Positions 44,159-52,399 of a stretch of 64,000 bases of DNA are shown in pieces. Every line of letters starts with the position of its first letter. Position 1 is the first letter of the stretch. The DNA lies in the NCBI RefSeq assembly GCF_035916875.1, contig NZ_JAXUHN010000088.1:1-64000 (forward strand), in the 5' to 3' direction. The notes beneath the pieces are model-generated. The model worked only from the letters and a program-made list of their open reading frames with translations. It was not told the DNA's origin and did not search any database. The DNA is from Methylomicrobium sp035916875 (GTDB lineage: Bacteria > Pseudomonadota > Gammaproteobacteria > Methylococcales > Methylomonadaceae). The translations under genes and the position numbers were made by a program.

Positions 44159-44623
44159 CTAAGCAAATTTTTCCTTGGCGTATAAGCTCGCCACCGGAAT
44201 CAAAATTTCTGCCGGCGCCATCGCCGGCTGGATCATGTCCGCCAGAGTCACCGACTCCAGCGCATTGTGTATCGCCTGATTGATCAAGCCCCAATTGCCG
44301 CGGATGCCGCAGCCCGAAGCCTGCTCACAGCCCTCGTGCGAAATGCTGCACTCGGTCAGCGCGATTGGACCTTCCAGTGCGCTGATGACTCTGGCGACGG
44401 TAATCTTGTCCGGCGGACTGGCCAGCGCATAACCGCCTTTCGCGCCGCGCGTCGAAATCAGCACATTCTCATGAACCAGCAGTTTAAGAATTTTACTGAC
44501 CGTGGGCAAGGCAATTCCGGTCGCGGACGCGATTTCGATCGCCGCATGCACATCGTTAGCGTCTTTCGCCATGAAACTCAAAATCACCGTGGCATAATCG
44601 GTCAATTTACTTACCCGTAACAT
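44159..44623 (-). CDS. Rrf2-family SUF operon regulator
   Basis: 154 residues from MLRVSKLTDYATVIL, with a GAGGGTGG ribosome site. It has the Rrf2 winged-helix N-terminus (ATGIALPTVSKILKLLVHEN) and three clustered cysteines (ECSISHEGCEQASGCG) likely to bind a [2Fe-2S] or [4Fe-4S] cluster. This is the SUF-system regulator type, which represses suf when its cluster is loaded. A palindromic operator lies 20 bases upstream, consistent with autoregulation. Confidence 0.92.
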   Translation of the reverse strand: MLRVSKLTDYATVILSFMAKDANDVHAAIEIASATGIALPTVSKILKLLVHENVLISTRGAKGGYALASPPDKITVARVISALEGPIALTECSISHEGCEQASGCGIRGNWGLINQAIHNALESVTLADMIQPAMAPAEILIPVASLYAKEKFA

Positions 44624-44642
44624 ATCCACCCTCATTAATTAG

Positions 44643-44655
44643 GACTATTTTAGTC
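44643..44655. promoter_or_regulatory. IscR/SufR-type operator upstream of suf regulator
   Basis: The sequence GACTATTTTAGTC is a perfect palindrome-type match, read on the minus strand as GACTAAAATAGTC, to the IscR type 1 core GACTRWWWYAGTC. It lies 20 bases upstream of the regulator start, in an AT-rich region suited to overlap the promoter. The match to the expected Rrf2 binding core is exact. Confidence 0.75.
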
Positions 44656-44803
44656 TTATTTAATTCCACAGTAAATAACTAGGTTTTGATTTTTTTGCTA
44701 ATTTGCATAAGGACTGGCACGATCGATGCTATCAAACTGAACCAAAGCACCCACAATCTGCTATCATGTCGCCCCCTAAAACTTAACTCTTGGCAAGGTA
44801 TCC

Positions 44804-45118
44804 ATGTCCGAATTCAGCAATGTCACCGTCGTCAAAAAAGCCAATGTCTATTTCGGCGGCAACGTTTCCAGCCGCACGGTCCGTTTCGCGGACGGCTCGA
44901 GCAAAACACTCGGCTTCATGCTGCCGGGCGAATACACGTTCAATACGGCCGACCCGGAACTGATGGAAATCCTCGACGGCGATCTCGACGTATGGCTGCC
45001 GGGCGCGCCGCACTGGCAAACGATCAAAGGCGGCGAATCGTTCAATGTGCCGGGCAATGCGCAATTCACGGTCAAGATCAAGGCGCCGACCGATTATATC
45101 TGCTCGTTTTTGAAATAA
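44804..45118 (+). CDS. ppnP: Pyrimidine/purine nucleoside phosphorylase PpnP
   Basis: A 104-residue cupin of the DUF1255/YaiE family. It begins FSNVTVVKKANVYFGGNVSS and has SKTLGFMLPGEYTFNT and the terminal APTDYICSFLK. PpnP phosphorolyses several nucleosides to the free base and ribose 1-phosphate. It is divergent from the suf regulator and co-directional with ycgN, nine bases downstream. Confidence 0.93.
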   Translation: MSEFSNVTVVKKANVYFGGNVSSRTVRFADGSSKTLGFMLPGEYTFNTADPELMEILDGDLDVWLPGAPHWQTIKGGESFNVPGNAQFTVKIKAPTDYICSFLK

Positions 45119-45127
45119 GACCGGGCC

Positions 45128-45574
45128 ATGATGCAGGCCGATGCGATGAACTTCTGGCAAAGCAAAAAGCTGGACGAAATGACCGACGAAGAGTGGGAGT
45201 CGTTATGCGACAACTGCGGCAAATGCTGTCTGAACAAGCTCGAGGACGAGAAGACCGGGGAGATACATTTCACCAGCGCGGCCTGCAACCTGATCGATCT
45301 GAAAACCTGCCGCTGCACGCGCTATGCGGATCGTACTCGCCTGGTGCCGCGCTGCCTGGACGTTCGGCAGCTCGCTGCCGACGCCTTCCACTGGCTGCCT
45401 TCGACCTGCGCCTACCGGCTACTGTCCGAGGGGGAAGACCTGCCTTCCTGGCATCCATTGGTCTCGGGACGCCGCGACGGTGCGCAGCGGGCGGGCGTTT
45501 CGATAGCCAGTTATGCGATCAGTGAAAAACAGGTCAGGCGGCTCGAAGATCACGTCATCAAATGGCTGGATTGA
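45128..45574 (+). CDS. ycgN: YcgN-family cysteine-cluster protein (UPF0260)
   Basis: 148 residues with the conserved cysteine set LCDNCGKCCLNKLED, SAACNLIDLKTCRCTRY and PRCLDVRQL, thought to bind a metal or Fe-S cluster. Full length for the family; function unproven. ATG codons at 45128 and 45131 are equally possible. It follows ppnP closely. Confidence 0.88.
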   Translation: MMQADAMNFWQSKKLDEMTDEEWESLCDNCGKCCLNKLEDEKTGEIHFTSAACNLIDLKTCRCTRYADRTRLVPRCLDVRQLAADAFHWLPSTCAYRLLSEGEDLPSWHPLVSGRRDGAQRAGVSIASYAISEKQVRRLEDHVIKWLD

Positions 45575-45644
45575 AAGGGCTGGGACGAAATACTCCTATC
45601 ACCCCGCTCCCGCCCTTGTATGTTAAGGAAAGTCCCCGCGGAGC

Positions 45645-46748
45645 TTACCCGGCCGCGAAGAATTTCCGCCTGAAATAAAGCGCCACCTTGACCAATCCGA
45701 TCAACACCGGCACTTCGACCAAGGGTCCGATGACCGCTGCAAACGCCTCTCCGGACTGGAGGCCGAAAACCGCCACCGCGACCGCGATCGCCAATTCAAA
45801 GTTGTTGCTGGCGGCGGTGAATGAGAGTGTCGCGCTGATGCGATAGCCGACGCCGGTCCTGGCCGACATGTAAAAAGTGACCAGAAACATGATCAGAAAA
45901 TAGATCACCAGCGGCACAGCGATACGCAGGACATCCATCGGCAACTGCACGATGTATTCGCCTTTTAGCGAGAACATGACCAGGATCGTGAACAGCAGCG
46001 CAACTAATGTGATCGGGCTGATCTTGGGGATGAACTTTTCTTCATACCACTCCCGGCCTTTGCGCCGCGCCAGAAAAAACCGGGTCAGCATGCCACCGAA
46101 AAACGGAATGCCCAGATAGATCAGCACGCTTTCGGCGACCTGCCTCATCGTGATCGGCACCGCCAGACCGGAGGCAACGCCGAGCCAGTCCGGAAGGATC
46201 GTCACGAAAACATACGCATAAACCGAAAAAAACAGCATCTGGAAGATCGAATTGAAAGCGACCAGGCCGGCGCAGTATTCGGTGTCTCCTTCGGCCAGCT
46301 CGTTCCAGACCAGCACCATCGCAATGCAGCGCGCCAGACCGATGATGATCAGGCCAACCATGTATTCCGGATAGTCGCGCAGAAACACGATCGCCAAGGC
46401 AAACATCAGCACCGGACCGATGATCCAGTTCTGGACCAACGAAAGCACCAGCACCTGGGTGTTTTTGAAAACCTGGGGCAATTCCTCGTAGCGCACCTTC
46501 GCCAGCGGCGGATACATCATTAGGATCAGGCCGATCGCGATCGGAATTGACGTGGTCCCGACCTGGAAACGGTTCAACCATGCGGTGAAACCGGGTAAAA
46601 AATAACCGATCGCGACGCCCGCGATCATCGCGGCGAAAATCCACAAGGTCAGGAACCTGTCGATGAACCCCAGGCGCTTGGGCTGACTCGAGTCTTTTCG
46701 AAGATTTTGAGGACTTGCGGTATTTGCTAATAAGTCCGATTTTGACAT
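45645..46748 (-). CDS. acr3: Arsenite efflux permease Acr3
   Basis: 367 residues with ten predicted membrane helices. Acr3 features: GVAIGYFLPGF, LGLARCIAMVLVWNELAEGD-like segment (GLARCIAMVLVWNELA) carrying the essential cysteine, and SFTAASNNFELAIAVAVAVFG. It exports arsenite across the inner membrane using the proton gradient. It is the last gene of arsR-arsI-arsC-acr3. It has an N-terminal extension of about 25 charged residues. Confidence 0.94.
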   Translation of the reverse strand: MSKSDLLANTASPQNLRKDSSQPKRLGFIDRFLTLWIFAAMIAGVAIGYFLPGFTAWLNRFQVGTTSIPIAIGLILMMYPPLAKVRYEELPQVFKNTQVLVLSLVQNWIIGPVLMFALAIVFLRDYPEYMVGLIIIGLARCIAMVLVWNELAEGDTEYCAGLVAFNSIFQMLFFSVYAYVFVTILPDWLGVASGLAVPITMRQVAESVLIYLGIPFFGGMLTRFFLARRKGREWYEEKFIPKISPITLVALLFTILVMFSLKGEYIVQLPMDVLRIAVPLVIYFLIMFLVTFYMSARTGVGYRISATLSFTAASNNFELAIAVAVAVFGLQSGEAFAAVIGPLVEVPVLIGLVKVALYFRRKFFAAG

Positions 46749-46769
46749 GCTGATGCCCCCTAAATTTTG

Positions 46770-47249
46770 TCAGTCATCGATTTTGCCGATCGCATTCAAT
46801 TCCGCCACCAACGCCTCGCCGTTCATCTCTTCCAGCGGCAATGCCAGCATTCGGTTGATGCGCCGCTCGATGGCCTTATAAGTGGTTTCAAACGCCGCCT
46901 TGACCTCATCGTCCGTGCCCTTGACGTGACCCGGATCGGACAAGCCCCAATGCGCCCTCGGAATCGGCCGCAAATAGGCCGGGCAGGTTTCGCCGGCGGC
47001 ATTATCGCAGACGGTAATCGCGACATCGATCGGCTGATTTTCAAATGCCTCCCAGGACTTGCTGCTCATGCCTTCGGTGGAAATGCCGTGCCGCTGTAAC
47101 AACGCGACCGCGCCCGCGTTCAGACGCCCCAAGGGCTGACTGCCGGCTGAAAAGGCAGTGATGCGCCCCTTTCCCAAATTATTGAACAAGGCTTCGCTGA
47201 TGATGCTGCGGCAGGAATTGCCGGTGCAAATGACAAGTACGTTAAACAT
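46770..47249 (-). CDS. arsC: Arsenate reductase ArsC (thioredoxin-type LMW phosphatase fold)
   Basis: 159 residues from MFNVLVICTGNSCRSI. The active-site P-loop CTGNSCRS (Cys8 to Arg) and the second cysteine pair in TVCDNAAGETCPAY are present, so this is the low-molecular-weight phosphatase type that uses thioredoxin. It reduces arsenate to arsenite for Acr3. A longer frame to 47618 overlaps arsI and is not used. It starts 21 bases before acr3 in the operon direction. Confidence 0.93.
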   Translation of the reverse strand: MFNVLVICTGNSCRSIISEALFNNLGKGRITAFSAGSQPLGRLNAGAVALLQRHGISTEGMSSKSWEAFENQPIDVAITVCDNAAGETCPAYLRPIPRAHWGLSDPGHVKGTDDEVKAAFETTYKAIERRINRMLALPLEEMNGEALVAELNAIGKIDD

Positions 47250-47301
47250 GGTGTAATCCGGTTTTGATGGAAGGTTTGCGTTTTTTCTTGAGTGATCCCG
47301 A

Positions 47302-47757
47302 TCAGCCGCCGCAACAGGAAGACGCCTCGTTCTCGGCCGGACGGCAGGCAAACGGATTCTCGCCATCGGACGGCGCTTTTTGATCGTTGAAGGTCGGAAT
47401 TTCGGACAGCGAATGAAAGGACTCCCAGGCAATGCCTTGCGGGTCGGTAAGCCAGTATTTGTCCGAACGCATATAGCAGCAGGCCGCCTGCTCCTGGGTT
47501 TCGATAGGTCCTTGCATGGCATCGAGACGCTGTTTGATTTCCTGCAGTTCGTCGCCGTCCTCCGCCTGAATGCCGAGATGATCGAGCCCAAGCTTGGCGC
47601 TGCGGTTCGAAATCGCAAAATTCACGCGGGGGTCATCCAGCATCCATTTTGCATAATCGTGATGACGAACCGTCGGCTCGCAACCGAACAACGTACTGTA
47701 AAAGCCGATGTTTTGAGCCAAATCGTCAACAGCCAGATGAATATGGAATCTTTTCAT
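47302..47757 (-). CDS. arsI: ArsI-type C-As lyase (glyoxalase fold)
   Basis: 151 residues from MKRFHIHLAVDDL. Vicinal oxygen chelate metal ligands fit ArsI: N-terminal His (5 or 7), His60 in GLDHLGI, Glu112 in AWESFHS. The organoarsenical-binding cysteine pair is C93-C94 in AACCYMRSDKYW. ArsI cleaves the carbon-arsenic bond of trivalent methylated or aromatic arsenicals with oxygen and Fe(II). The C-terminal tail adds ASSCCGG, another thiol pair. CadI naming is an older label for related sequences. Confidence 0.85.
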   Translation of the reverse strand: MKRFHIHLAVDDLAQNIGFYSTLFGCEPTVRHHDYAKWMLDDPRVNFAISNRSAKLGLDHLGIQAEDGDELQEIKQRLDAMQGPIETQEQAACCYMRSDKYWLTDPQGIAWESFHSLSEIPTFNDQKAPSDGENPFACRPAENEASSCCGG

Positions 47758-47909
47758 TTTTATACCTATAAAGTGATATACGAATAAGCAAATATATTTA
47801 AACGAGAATCGAACTCCGCCGTAGACCCTCCAGGCTTTTAAAACCTGTATCAATGCGGAATTTAATTTATCCCGTCCTCCAGGGCCGTTTTGGTCGCTAA
47901 GTTAAAACA

Positions 47910-48257
47910 TTAACAACACGCCGAAAATTCCGGCCGACAGTCCATCTTGTTTAATCGCTCCAGATCCTTTTGAATCAATTCACTCTCGGACACAGCCTCA
48001 AGCGCATTCTCCAGCAACGGAAGCGCCCAGGCAGGCAGCTTCGGATTGATCTGATAATACACCCACTGCCCTTCCCGGCTATCCAGCAGCAAACCGTTTT
48101 GACGCAAATGCGCCAGATGACGGGATATTTTAGGTTGCGACAATGCCAAAGCCGCGGTCAATTCGCAGACACAAAGCTTGCCTTCCTTCTGCAAGATTGT
48201 CACGCAACGCAAACGCGTTTCATCCGACAAGCATTTAAAAAACTGTACCGGGGTCAT
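47910..48257 (-). CDS. arsR: ArsR-family arsenic-responsive repressor
   Basis: 115 residues from MTPVQFFKCLSDETRLRC. Winged helix with the metalloid-binding CVC of GKLCVCELTAALALSQPKIS, the classic ArsR site, and further cysteines at the C-terminus (DCRPEFSACC). It should repress the operon and release on arsenite. It heads the operon, 152 bases before arsI. A longer frame to 48338 has a Cys-rich start but no ribosome site. Confidence 0.92.
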   Translation of the reverse strand: MTPVQFFKCLSDETRLRCVTILQKEGKLCVCELTAALALSQPKISRHLAHLRQNGLLLDSREGQWVYYQINPKLPAWALPLLENALEAVSESELIQKDLERLNKMDCRPEFSACC

Positions 48258-48273
48258 AACCAATGAATAATAG

Positions 48274-48291
48274 ATATGCGGATAATCATAT
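48274..48291. promoter_or_regulatory. Candidate ArsR operator
   Basis: ATATG (48274-48278) and CATAT (48287-48291) form an inverted repeat with an eight-base spacer, 17 bases upstream of arsR in an AT-rich patch. The position and symmetry suit an ArsR site, but the arms are short. Confidence 0.3.
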
Positions 48292-48610
48292 ATAAAAAGA
48301 TGGCCTGGGACAACAATTTTTTCCTTGCACGCACACATCTTTTACTTGTCGTGCTGTCGCCTCCATGAAAGCATCGACCAAGAACCTCAATACCGGAGCT
48401 CGTAAGGACAGTTACTTACAAAACTTCCTCTCTATCAACTGCTCTTTTTAAGTTGGTGCTGACGGATTTAACATCGGCAAAGATGCTCCTGATTGAGTTG
48501 GATTACCCCAGGACCAACTTTAAATTTTCATACAAAAAGTTGAATTTAACTGCGACGGTCATTGTCGTATTAACGGGTTTAAAAAAATAAATACTATTAG
48601 GAGAAGATCC
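48292..48610. other. Intergenic region, nothing recognised
   Basis: An AT-rich stretch between the ars operon and the small protein gene. No gene, repeat or RNA was recognised. It presumably holds the divergent promoters. Confidence 0.3.
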
Positions 48611-48814
48611 ATGATTTCAGAAATAGACTTGCTGCAGGATGACATTCCGAGACTAGAGAAGATACTTGGGGCAGGTAACCCGTTTGTTGAGGTTTTGAAA
48701 GCGGATTTATTGACTTTGCAAAATAAACAGAAGCAACAGCCACCGAGGGGGCAGTCCCATAGCGGCTTTGTAAATTTTAAAAAGTCTCTAATCCAGAAAA
48801 GAAATGAAACTTAA
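48611..48814 (+). CDS. Small hypothetical protein
   Basis: 67 residues: an acidic helical N-terminal half (MISEIDLLQDDIPRLEKIL) and a basic, Gln-rich tail ending QKRNET. There is a good AGGAG ribosome site (about 10 bases upstream) and a plausible ATG. No known family recognised. It stands alone. Confidence 0.5.
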   Translation: MISEIDLLQDDIPRLEKILGAGNPFVEVLKADLLTLQNKQKQQPPRGQSHSGFVNFKKSLIQKRNET

Positions 48815-48991
48815 AACGAGCGGATGTAACATTGGAATTGCTCATATGCCGTTAAGCAGGCCATCGATCCAATGAACAATAAACCGACCCTTCGGCTTTT
48901 TTAAAAAACGATAATGCATGGCTCGTTTGTTGCCTACAGTTCCTTAGCGCTGTAGGCAATTCGCGCGGGACCCTATTTTAGTAGCCGTCGG

Positions 48992-49375
48992 CTATGCTTC
49001 TTGTTTCTTGGGTACCAAAACCCACAGCGCAATGGCGATCAGAAATATCGCCGGTATATCACCGATAAGATTTGCGCGTTCGTTTTCGTCCATAAGAGCG
49101 TGAACCAGCATGATTCCGCCATGCACGACACTTGACCAAATGGTGAACCAGATCAGACTCAGATGCTCCATTGGATTTTTTGCGGCAAGGATCAAAAATA
49201 CACCCAAAGTTGCATATATCCCCATAATCATCTGCTCATATTCCGGCTGGCGAGGCTCCCACCCCCAGCCCGATGGCCAGATCCAATTCACCAAGGGATA
49301 AAAACCCACGATAAAAATGGCACCGATAACCCTAAGCGCCATACTGAGGTATTTGAGTTTTTGATTTTGTGTCAT
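48992..49375 (-). CDS. Four-TM membrane protein (DUF6632-like)
   Basis: 127 residues with four membrane helices: ALRVIGAIFIVGFYPLVNWI, MIMGIYATLGVFLILAAK, IWFTIWSSVVHGGIMLVHAL and IPAIFLIAIALWVLVP. The WPSGWGWEPRQPEYEQMI loop and the HGGIM block look like the DUF6632 family. No function is known. A GGAGG-type ribosome site (complement of CCTCCTC) precedes the ATG. Confidence 0.65.
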   Translation of the reverse strand: MTQNQKLKYLSMALRVIGAIFIVGFYPLVNWIWPSGWGWEPRQPEYEQMIMGIYATLGVFLILAAKNPMEHLSLIWFTIWSSVVHGGIMLVHALMDENERANLIGDIPAIFLIAIALWVLVPKKQEA

Positions 49376-49506
49376 GTTTGCCTCCTCATGATGATTCAGC
49401 TCGACTTATGGCTGGTAACATAAAGGTAAGGGGACACGTCCCTTTGCCGCCTTGTTAGGGCGGAAATTACACCTAAAGCCGCGCCGCCGCAAGTGAAAAT
49501 TGACGG

Positions 49507-49785
49507 TTATAGGTTTTTTTCAGCTTCGTAAAATGCGGGGGCGATGCCTGCATGGGCAAGGTGTTCCCGCAATTGTTTGATGTCTTGCTTCGTGCATTCA
49601 CTACCCTGGTGGGGATGATGCAAAATAAACTCAACCTGATTGAGTACTACACGAAAACGGGCACCATGCGTAGGCTCTATTTTGGCGCCCAAGTGATGAA
49701 GCAAAGATTCAACTTCTCGCCAGTGAATATTTGCATTGATTGGGTCCTGAAATATTGCCTTAAGAAGGCTTAGATGGCGGCTCAT
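49507..49785 (-). CDS. HicA-like toxin, no partner seen
   Basis: 92 residues of the HicA-like family. It has the double-stranded-RNA-binding-like fold blocks NIHWREVESLLHHLGAKIE, the GARFRVVLNQVEFILHHPH region with the catalytic-type histidines, and KQDIKQLREHLAHAGI. HicA toxins cleave mRNA and are normally paired with HicB. No HicB gene adjoins; the only HicB-like sequence in the window is the frameshifted one near 40.4 kb. Confidence 0.8.
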   Translation of the reverse strand: MSRHLSLLKAIFQDPINANIHWREVESLLHHLGAKIEPTHGARFRVVLNQVEFILHHPHQGSECTKQDIKQLREHLAHAGIAPAFYEAEKNL

Positions 49786-49990
49786 AACTGTAGCCTTATT
49801 ATATATAATCCTATGTGATTATATTTGCCCTAAAAAGTTTCAGATTTCATTGGACTGCCCTTATACACAAGTCCGTCTTCCTGCAGGGATTGCCGGAATC
49901 CAGGGCTCAGGGACGTATCGAGCTTGCCATCCTTGGCGCTAGTACCCGCTTCCCGGCAGGTATGGCGGCATTTATGTATAACGATTGCCT
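49786..49990. repeat. REP-like sequence upstream of HicA
   Basis: The block at about 49870-49965 contains CTGCAGGGATTGCCGGAATC and GCTTCCCGGCAGG, which form partly complementary GGCAATCC/GCCGG patterns like dispersed repeats in this kind of genome. No gene is present. Confidence 0.3.
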
Positions 49991-50467
49991 TCAAGCAATT
50001 CGTAATTTTTCAAGAGAAGCAAATGCACTTTTGCTGCTTATATCAGGTGTAATCATCAATTCGAGCACCGTGACACCGGAAAGCGCCAAAGTGTACTCTT
50101 CCGTCTCTACTGAGCTTCCATCGGGACTAAAATTCCATTGCTGGCGCACGATTTCATGATAGGTCTGGCCGTAATCTTTAGACCAGCGCAGGACATACTC
50201 TTGCGTCCGCATGACTGCCGATTCCAAAAAACAGAGCTGAATCCGCTGGATGTTTTGCGGTTGCTTTAAAAGCAGCCGAATCGTTTGCGCTCCGGGTTTA
50301 CCGGCCCGCCAGCCATGCTCGCTGTTGGCTAACAAAGCCGCTTCTATCGGAAAGTCGCTATCTTCAGAGGTTATTTCTACGTCTACAAGCACCTCTAAAT
50401 CCAGCCAACTTGTAGTCGGTTTTTCGTTGTCAGGCAAAGTATCAGCAATCATTCGTTTTTTCATCAT
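49991..50467 (-). CDS. Discoidin (F5/8 type C)-like protein
   Basis: 158 residues with no signal peptide or membrane segment. It has the beta-strand pattern of galactose-binding-like (F5/8 type C) domains: ANSEHGWRAGKPGAQTIRLL, IQRIQLCFLESAVMRTQEYV, LRWSKDYGQTYHEIVRQQWN, and GVTVLELMITPD. Single-domain cytoplasmic members are known as hypothetical proteins. The ligand is unknown. An ATG four codons in is an alternative start. Confidence 0.6.
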   Translation of the reverse strand: MMKKRMIADTLPDNEKPTTSWLDLEVLVDVEITSEDSDFPIEAALLANSEHGWRAGKPGAQTIRLLLKQPQNIQRIQLCFLESAVMRTQEYVLRWSKDYGQTYHEIVRQQWNFSPDGSSVETEEYTLALSGVTVLELMITPDISSKSAFASLEKLRIA

Positions 50468-50633
50468 GGCAGCATACCACGGATATTTTGATTAATGCTG
50501 AACATTCTGACTTGGTTTTTACAAAAGTTTATCAGTTAGGCACAAAGTACTGTACAGGGTTGCAGAATGATTATGACTGCGCTATTGCCAAAAGCAAACT
50601 GCCCCCGTCAGATAGTCCGAGATGCTACAAATG

Positions 50634-50879
50634 CTAAGCGGCTTGTTTTGCCGATTTGTCAGGACGTCGCGCCGGCAAGCCGAACAGCATGCCCTCCACG
50701 CTAATCTCTTCGTCTATATCAGGCCAATGAATGCCCTGGCCGTCGCCGAGGATTTCAAAATTTTGCCACTGCTTTTCAGTTGCTTCCGCTAAACGCCACG
50801 ACCAAATTAGTGGGACGCAGATCGTGCGTCCGTCCATGAGGTGGTCAATGATTTCATCTTCGGTGGCCTGAGCATTCAG
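50634..50879 (-). CDS. DUF2442 protein with non-ATG start
   Basis: The recognised DUF2442 ending is LGDGQGIHWPDIDEEISVEG, then MLFGLPARRPDK. The ATG-initiated frame (from 50837) gives only 67 residues and omits a first strand that homologues have. In frame upstream the sequence reads LNAQATEDEIIDHLMDGRT, matching that strand, and a CTG at 50879 is the only plausible start. So either CTG is used or the N-terminus is damaged. DUF2442 is often found with toxin-antitoxin or DUF4160 partners; none is adjacent. Confidence 0.6.
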   Translation of the reverse strand: MNAQATEDEIIDHLMDGRTICVPLIWSWRLAEATEKQWQNFEILGDGQGIHWPDIDEEISVEGMLFGLPARRPDKSAKQAA

Positions 50880-50900
50880 TACACGATTAAACTAGTGGAA

Positions 50901-51878
50901 TCACGTTTGCAAAAAAATTCCTTTCAACTCCTCAGGCACCAGCGCGTAATTCCTCCAGATACGGTCTACGTCTTCCTGGTGTTGGGGCCCAAAGCGATTC
51001 GGAAACTTCTTCAGCAGCGTCACGCCATCAAACGCTCGTGCGCGATGCAAAGACGCCACAGACTGAATCACAAGCAACAAATTATCATCAGCAATGGGCG
51101 CATCCCGTTCCAGATAATCGTTGATCATATTGGCATACTCAAGTGACGGCATTTGTACAGGGAGGAAAAGAATCCATTTTTCGATTTCATGATCTGAAGT
51201 GGTGCGCATAACATCCCCAAGAAATTTGTACATAGGTTTCTCACAACGGGAATAGGCCCAGATATAATTCAATACCCATCCTCGATCTTCCTCGGTAAGT
51301 TTGCCTAACTGTAAAATCGGTTCTGCCTGACGGCGAAGTTCCTCGGCGATTTCACTGATCTGATATTTCCCGATGAAATCACTGGCTAGGTACTTGAGAT
51401 TCTTGTGGCTTTTGGGTTCTATCCAGGTACTGAGTATTTTAACGATTTCTTTAGGCCGCAGTTTGACAAGCGTGTCAAAAAATTCCATGCTTTCGGTAAA
51501 CGTATATTCGTTGCTTTCCGGCCGCGCGGGATAAAATAGCGTAGGCGTCTGATTGATTTGACTGACAATTTCCTTCAACAAACGAAAAACTTCATCCGGT
51601 GTGAGCACGCTGTAGGCTCTCAGAGCCTGATATACCTGCTCTTGGCTCTCATGGAGAAGATTTTTCAGAATCTCTTCGCGAAAAAGATGCGAGGTATATT
51701 CGTAAGTCAAGCCAATGACTACGGCAACGATCAATGCAATTGACAAGTGCTCTGCCCAATTTTGGAGCACCTGTGGCAGCGTGGGTTGAAAGTACTTTAA
51801 AAAAAATGCGGCTATCAGAATAATGCCGAAGATCATAAAAGGGACGGCGGCAAAAACCGTATTATTTTTAGATGGCAT
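50901..51878 (-). CDS. Two-TM protein with long helical cytoplasmic domain
   Basis: 325 residues of unknown family. Two N-terminal membrane helices (AAVPFMIFGIILIAAFFL near residue 15 and LSIALIVAVVIGLTYEYTS near 45) are followed by about 260 residues that are almost entirely helical. The segment spacing suggests short HEAT/TPR-like repeats. No nuclease, ATPase or peptidase motif was seen. It is just upstream of the DUF2442 gene on the same strand, 21 bases away, suggesting one transcript. Confidence 0.6.
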   Translation of the reverse strand: MPSKNNTVFAAVPFMIFGIILIAAFFLKYFQPTLPQVLQNWAEHLSIALIVAVVIGLTYEYTSHLFREEILKNLLHESQEQVYQALRAYSVLTPDEVFRLLKEIVSQINQTPTLFYPARPESNEYTFTESMEFFDTLVKLRPKEIVKILSTWIEPKSHKNLKYLASDFIGKYQISEIAEELRRQAEPILQLGKLTEEDRGWVLNYIWAYSRCEKPMYKFLGDVMRTTSDHEIEKWILFLPVQMPSLEYANMINDYLERDAPIADDNLLLVIQSVASLHRARAFDGVTLLKKFPNRFGPQHQEDVDRIWRNYALVPEELKGIFLQT

Positions 51879-52296
51879 GGTTTTACTCCAAAAACGATTC
51901 TGATTTGAAGGAATCGGCGACTAAAAGGTTCAGCTATTTAGCTAGGGAATATGGCGTAAATTGCGATTTTATTGACAACGCCAAGCTTGCATAAGCGTAT
52001 GTATATGCACTTTTCGGTTCTAGAGGGATTATTCACGCTTAACTGTAAAACCCTGTTATACCCTTTATCGATTATCATCCCCTTAACTTCGATATACTGC
52101 GCGGTCAGAATTGTGGATTTCATCGCCATGTAGATTATTGATTTTATAAGTAAATTTCATTTTTTACTCCGCAAACTTGATCGCGCTCATCCGGAGCGCG
52201 TTTATAATGCGGTTGTATTTTTCAGTTTGCGGGGCCTCGTCCTTTTGCTTTGCGTCAGATACCAGGCTAAATAGGCTTCGAAGGCAAGGAAAAGGA
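51879..52296. other. Intergenic region with one promoter candidate
   Basis: No gene recognised. TATAAT occurs at 52203-52208 with TTGATC 20 bases upstream (52177-52182), and an inverted repeat GCGCTC/GAGCGC (52183-52199) fills the spacer, the look of an operator. The 20-base spacer is longer than optimal. Confidence 0.35.
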
Positions 52297-52399
52297 ATGG
52301 CTCTAAAGATCGTAAGATTGGGTAGTCCCCGAGAAGATGGAAGGGCTGCGAATCGTGACAGTGAGGCGCCCTCCCAGAGGCAACAAAATTGACCTATGA
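52297..52399 (+). pseudogene. Truncated, frameshifted DUF488 fragment
   Basis: MALKIVRLGSPREDG in the first frame continues, after a one-base insertion, as GLRIVTVRRPPRGNKIDL and stop. This is the N-terminus of DUF488 proteins (KIVRLGSPR...LRIGTVRRPPRG type). The rest of the gene is gone; its end overlaps the start of the next gene. It has an AAGGAAAAGGA ribosome site and probably the promoter at about 52177-52208. Confidence 0.75.
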
